Of a DNA stretch of 7,678 nt, positions 5,591 through 7,678 are shown piece by piece. Source of the DNA: CALXVA01 sp964587175 (GTDB lineage: Bacteria > Bacillota > Clostridia > TANB77 > CAG-508); assembly GCA_964587175.1 (NCBI GenBank), contig CAZPKK010000047.1:1-7678 (forward strand), in the 5' to 3' direction. The stretch's first letter is position 1; each line of letters opens with the position of its first letter. The notes below the pieces were generated by a model, which worked only from the letters and a program-made list of their open reading frames with translations, was not told where the DNA came from and made no database searches. A program made the position numbers and the translations under genes.

Positions 5591-6019
5591 ATGAATGAAG
5601 AAATGGAGCATGAAGCAGTTTATACTGTTGAAGAAGCACAAGAAATTCAAGGAAGAATAGATGGGGTTGGGTGTAAGAATCTGTTTTTAACAGATAACAA
5701 GAAAAAATATTTTTTAGTCATATTAGAAGAAAATAAAAAGGCAGACTTAAAACAAATTGGTAAAATGGTAAATGTATCTCATTTGTCTTTTGCTAGAGCA
5801 CATGATTTAAATAATATTTTAAAATTAGAACAGGGAAGTGTTTCTCCTTTTGGAATAATAAATGATATGGATAATAAAGTAGTATTATTAATAGATAAAG
5901 ATTTAAAAGATAAAAAACTACTATTTCACCCTAATGTAAATACTAAAACAGTATCTATAAAATATGATGATTTAATAAAATTTATAAAATTTGAAAAACA
6001 TATTTATATAAATTTATAA
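5591..6019 (+). CDS. Prolyl-tRNA editing protein (PrdX/YbaK-type), N-terminally short
   Basis: The family removes wrongly attached amino acids (typically Ala or Cys) from tRNA-Pro in the cytoplasm. Recognisable pieces in order are MEHEAVYTVEEAQE (5-18), CKNLFLTDNKKKYFLVIL (28-45), HLSFARAHDL (64-73), LEQGSVSPFGIINDMDN (79-95) and FHPNVNTKTVSI (112-123), the last two being the hallmark GSVTPFG and HPN segments. In the usual ~165-residue protein a 20-odd-residue helix precedes the H-E-A-V-Y-T strand; here only four residues do, and the frame is closed upstream by TGA 5588-5590. AAGG 5584-5587 lies only 3 bases before ATG 5591, awkwardly close; ATG 5603 is 13 bases from AAGGTG. An in-frame deletion just after the original start codon would explain both oddities. 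Whether it remains active is unknown. Confidence 0.8.
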   Translation: MNEEMEHEAVYTVEEAQEIQGRIDGVGCKNLFLTDNKKKYFLVILEENKKADLKQIGKMVNVSHLSFARAHDLNNILKLEQGSVSPFGIINDMDNKVVLLIDKDLKDKKLLFHPNVNTKTVSIKYDDLIKFIKFEKHIYINL

Positions 6020-6026
6020 AAAACTA

Positions 6027-6057
6027 TTGACTTAAAGTTAACTCTAAATGATATAAG
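6027..6057 (+). promoter_or_regulatory. MerR-type promoter with 19-bp spacer before the flavodoxin operon
   Basis: The -35 TTGACT (6027-6032) and -10 TATAAG (6052-6057) are separated by exactly 19 bases. Ordinary promoters have about 17; a 19-bp spacer with a central dyad is the hallmark of promoters activated by MerR-family regulators, which untwist the DNA. The transcript would begin near 6064, just before the AAGGAG (6066-6071) of the flavodoxin gene. No merR-like gene is in the window. Confidence 0.7.
6030..6049 (+). promoter_or_regulatory. Imperfect dyad operator (AdhR/NmlR-like)
   Basis: ACTTAAAGTT (6030-6039) and AACTCTAAAT (6040-6049) are inverted halves matching at 8 of 10 positions, centred on GTTAAC inside the promoter spacer. 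The string resembles the TTGACTT-AGAGTTAACTCTAAG type site known for the AdhR/NmlR branch of the MerR family, which senses aldehydes and related electrophiles. The branch assignment is from memory of the motif. Confidence 0.6.
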
Positions 6058-6080
6058 AAAAAGCGAAGGAGTTGATAAAT

Positions 6081-6767
6081 ATGAATAAAAAAATTATTGC
6101 TTTAATAGTTGTTATTATTTTGATAATAGTAGCAGGAGCTATTTATTTTGTAACACAAAATTCAAGCGAAAATACAAATCAGGAAAATTTAGTAAATGAA
6201 CAGGAAGTGAATCAAGTACAAGAGAATGCTATAGAAGAAGATGAGACTAACACCACAGAAGAAGGAAGTAGTACAAGTAATGAAAATAGTATTCTAGTAG
6301 TTTATTTTTCTGCACAAGGACATACAGAAAATGTAGCACAAACAATTGCTACTACTTTAGGTGCTGACACATTTGAAATTGTACCAGTAGATGAGTATAC
6401 ATCAGATGATTTAGATTATACAGATCAAGATTCAAGAGTTTACCAAGAATACAATGATGAATCATTAAGAAATGTTGAACTTACTTCTACAAGTGTAGAA
6501 AATTGGGATGAGTATGATGTAGTATTTATTGGTTATCCAATTTGGTGGGGAAATGTTTCTTGGCCAGTAACTAGCTTTGTATCAGCAAACGATTTTACAG
6601 GGAAAACTGTAATTCCTTTCTGTACTTCAGCATCATCTGGAATTGGAAGCAGTGATGAAAATCTTGCAGAAACAGCAGGAAATGGAAATTGGTTAGATGG
6701 ACAAAGATTTAGTTCAAATGTTTCTGAAACTGATGTAATTGAATGGGTTAATAGTTTAGGTTTATAA
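6081..6767 (+). CDS. Membrane-anchored flavodoxin
   Basis: This 228-residue protein begins with MNKK and a hydrophobic segment (5-24, no lipobox Cys). An Asn/Glu/Gln-rich linker (25-69) follows, then a flavodoxin-like domain (70-228). ILVVYFSAQGHTENVA (71-86) is the first strand plus the FMN phosphate loop (SxxGxTxxxA type). YDVVFIGYPIWWGNVSWPV (145-163) is the second FMN loop, where W155 and W156 can stack on the isoalloxazine ring; GKTVIPFCTSASSGIGSS (174-191) is the third. This is the long-loop flavodoxin group typical of gut Clostridia. A Lys start with an uncleaved anchor predicts the domain outside the cell. ATG 6081 is chosen: GGAG 6068-6071 lies 9 bases upstream, and the in-frame TTG at 6072 overlaps this site. 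It is the first gene of the operon under the MerR-type promoter. It probably carries electrons, but its partner is unknown. Confidence 0.85.
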   Translation: MNKKIIALIVVIILIIVAGAIYFVTQNSSENTNQENLVNEQEVNQVQENAIEEDETNTTEEGSSTSNENSILVVYFSAQGHTENVAQTIATTLGADTFEIVPVDEYTSDDLDYTDQDSRVYQEYNDESLRNVELTSTSVENWDEYDVVFIGYPIWWGNVSWPVTSFVSANDFTGKTVIPFCTSASSGIGSSDENLAETAGNGNWLDGQRFSSNVSETDVIEWVNSLGL

Positions 6768-6796
6768 TCCATTAGCGAAAAGGAGTATATTTTATC

Positions 6797-7342
6797 ATGG
6801 AAGAGAAAAGAATAGATTTAAGAAAACCTAACAAAGAAAGAGCTGAAAAAATAAATAAAACAGCTAAATTAATATTTAAATTAAATAATATAGAACCTTT
6901 TACTGAGGAGTATAATAGAATTTTAAAAGAACTTTTAGTAGGAGGAGTAGGAGAAAACTGTTTTATAGCACCACCAATATATATGAACATTGCTGATAAT
7001 GTTCACATTGGTAATAATGTTTCAATAAATCCATATTTTCGTTGTATGTCAGCAGGCAATATTTACATAGAAGATAATGCACAAATAGCAATGAATGTAT
7101 CTTTAATTACTAATAATCACGATTTTTATGAGAGATCAATTTTAACTGTAAAAGATATTCGCATTAAGAAAAATGCGTGGATTGGTGCTGGTGCTATTAT
7201 TTTACCAGGAGTTACAATAGGAGAAAATGCTGTTGTAGGTGCTGGAAGTGTGGTAACACGTGATGTACCAGATAATACAGTTGTTGTAGGAAATCCAGCA
7301 AAACCTATTAGAAAGCTTGATGGAGAAAAATTTAATAATTAA
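6797..7342 (+). CDS. Hexapeptide-repeat O-acetyltransferase (maltose/galactoside acetyltransferase type)
   Basis: This 181-residue cytoplasmic enzyme belongs to the left-handed beta-helix family and transfers acetyl from acetyl-CoA to a sugar or similar hydroxyl. Residues 1-50 are the helical N-terminal cap; from about 53 on, hexapeptide turns follow (NIADNVHIGNNVSINPY; IYIEDNAQIAMNVSLI; AWIGAGAIILPGVTIGENAV; VVGAGSVVTRDVPDNTVVVG). The catalytic His is in ITNNHDF (H108), and NPAKPIRKL near the end is the standard closing motif of the CoA site. Length and motif order are complete. The insertion YERSIL after H108 is shorter than in LacA, which typically has PxxR there, so the acceptor cannot be named. 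GGAG 6782-6785 is 11 bases before ATG 6797; the gene follows flavodoxin by 29 bases and precedes the DUF362 gene by 11, consistent with one transcript. In such operons its link to redox proteins is unclear. Confidence 0.85.
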   Translation: MEEKRIDLRKPNKERAEKINKTAKLIFKLNNIEPFTEEYNRILKELLVGGVGENCFIAPPIYMNIADNVHIGNNVSINPYFRCMSAGNIYIEDNAQIAMNVSLITNNHDFYERSILTVKDIRIKKNAWIGAGAIILPGVTIGENAVVGAGSVVTRDVPDNTVVVGNPAKPIRKLDGEKFNN

Positions 7343-7353
7343 AAGGTGAAAGG

Positions 7354-7678
7354 ATGAAAAAATTTATTATTATCATGGCTATTATTCTAATAATAGCCAT
7401 AGTAAGTATTTTGATTTTTAGTTTTACAAGAGGCAATAACAGTGAAGAATTAGCAAATAGTCAACACGAATCCAATCAAGTGCAAGATACAGGAAATGAT
7501 AATGTTTCAACTGTATATTTTACGAGTGATATTAGTTCAGAAGGGCTTATGAAAATTTATCAAGCACTTGGATTTGAGGCTACTGGGAATGTAGCAATTA
7601 AAGTATCAACAGGAGAATCTGGAGGAAGTTATTATCTTTCTCCAACACTTATAAAAGATTTAGTGCAAAGTGTAGATG
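7354..7678 (+). CDS. DUF362-domain protein with N-terminal membrane anchor (partial, 3' end outside window)
   Basis: ATG 7354 follows the acetyltransferase by 11 bases, with AAGGTG 7343-7348 5 bases upstream. The 108 visible residues are a Lys-start hydrophobic helix (residues 4-24), a polar Ser/Asn/Gln linker (26-52), and the start of a conserved domain: VSTVYFTSDISSEGLMKIY, then GNVAIKVSTGESGG and YYLSPTLIKDLVQSV. The pattern VYFTxDIS..GLxxIY.AL....GxVAIKxSTGExGG is how DUF362 proteins begin; many of these also carry ferredoxin-type Fe-S motifs further on, which cannot be checked here. No lipobox Cys is present, so a permanent anchor with an extracytoplasmic domain is predicted, as for the flavodoxin. 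The family has no settled biochemical role, but its link to flavodoxin suggests redox work. Confidence 0.75.
   Translation, partial: MKKFIIIMAIILIIAIVSILIFSFTRGNNSEELANSQHESNQVQDTGNDNVSTVYFTSDISSEGLMKIYQALGFEATGNVAIKVSTGESGGSYYLSPTLIKDLVQSVD
7375..7400. repeat. Perfect 12-bp inverted repeat inside the DUF362 gene
   Basis: ATGGCTATTATT (7375-7386) and AATAATAGCCAT (7389-7400) are exact inverted copies with a 2-base centre. In RNA this would fold into a tight hairpin starting 21 bases after the start codon. It encodes MAIILIIA within the membrane helix, so part of the symmetry may come from alternating Ile codons, but the outer GGC/GCC pairs make it unusual here. Confidence 0.8.

Noticed and set aside
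1..7678. CRISPR array, tRNA or rRNA
   Set aside because: No regularly spaced direct repeats, no tRNA-like cloverleaf with GGTTCGAATCC-type arm, and no rRNA-like GC-richer block were seen by eye on either strand.

Overview
The window is strongly AT-rich and reads like a low-GC Gram-positive genome, most likely a Clostridia-type gut Firmicute. Codon choice favours AAA, GAA, ATA, TTA and AGA. Starts are preceded by AGGAG-type Shine-Dalgarno sequences. All three standard stops are used, including TGA, so the genetic code is ordinary. Every gene I can support lies on the + strand; the minus-strand open frames are Leu/Phe-rich shadows.

Positions 1-964 are a gene graveyard. They hold the C-terminal tail of one unidentified protein, then four eroded genes broken by frameshifts and stops. 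Two of these can be guessed: an IS110-family transposase N-terminus (417-524) and a peptide deformylase N-terminus (825-965). Two good Shine-Dalgarno sequences (404-409, 811-816) still sit in front of dead frames.

Positions 965-4114 hold a run of co-directional genes: a Sel1-repeat protein, a CYTH-domain triphosphate-binding protein, a COG3910-like AAA/ABC-type ATPase, a previously uncalled 47-residue ORF that overlaps the ATPase stop by ATGA, a MazG-like NTP pyrophosphohydrolase starting at TTG, and a frameshifted small ORF. From CYTH onward the spacing is operon-like. Two nucleotide-phosphate proteins flanking an ATPase is the most system-like grouping in the window, but a joint function is inference only.

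Positions 4115-6019 carry a membrane-bound XRE-type regulator with a C-terminal zinc ribbon, an unidentified gene (4823-5582) whose reading frame breaks three times, and a prolyl-tRNA editing (PrdX/YbaK) protein that lacks its usual N-terminal helix.

Positions 6020-7678 are a clean operon. A promoter with an unusual 19-bp spacer holding an imperfect dyad (MerR-family architecture, similar to AdhR/NmlR sites) drives a membrane-anchored flavodoxin, a hexapeptide-repeat O-acetyltransferase and a DUF362 protein that runs off the window. The flavodoxin and DUF362 proteins share the same N-terminal build: a Lys-start hydrophobic anchor followed by a polar linker containing NQVQ. This suggests that both work outside the membrane. 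Several frame breaks in the window lie in or near A or T runs, so assembly indels must be excluded before the broken genes are called true pseudogenes.
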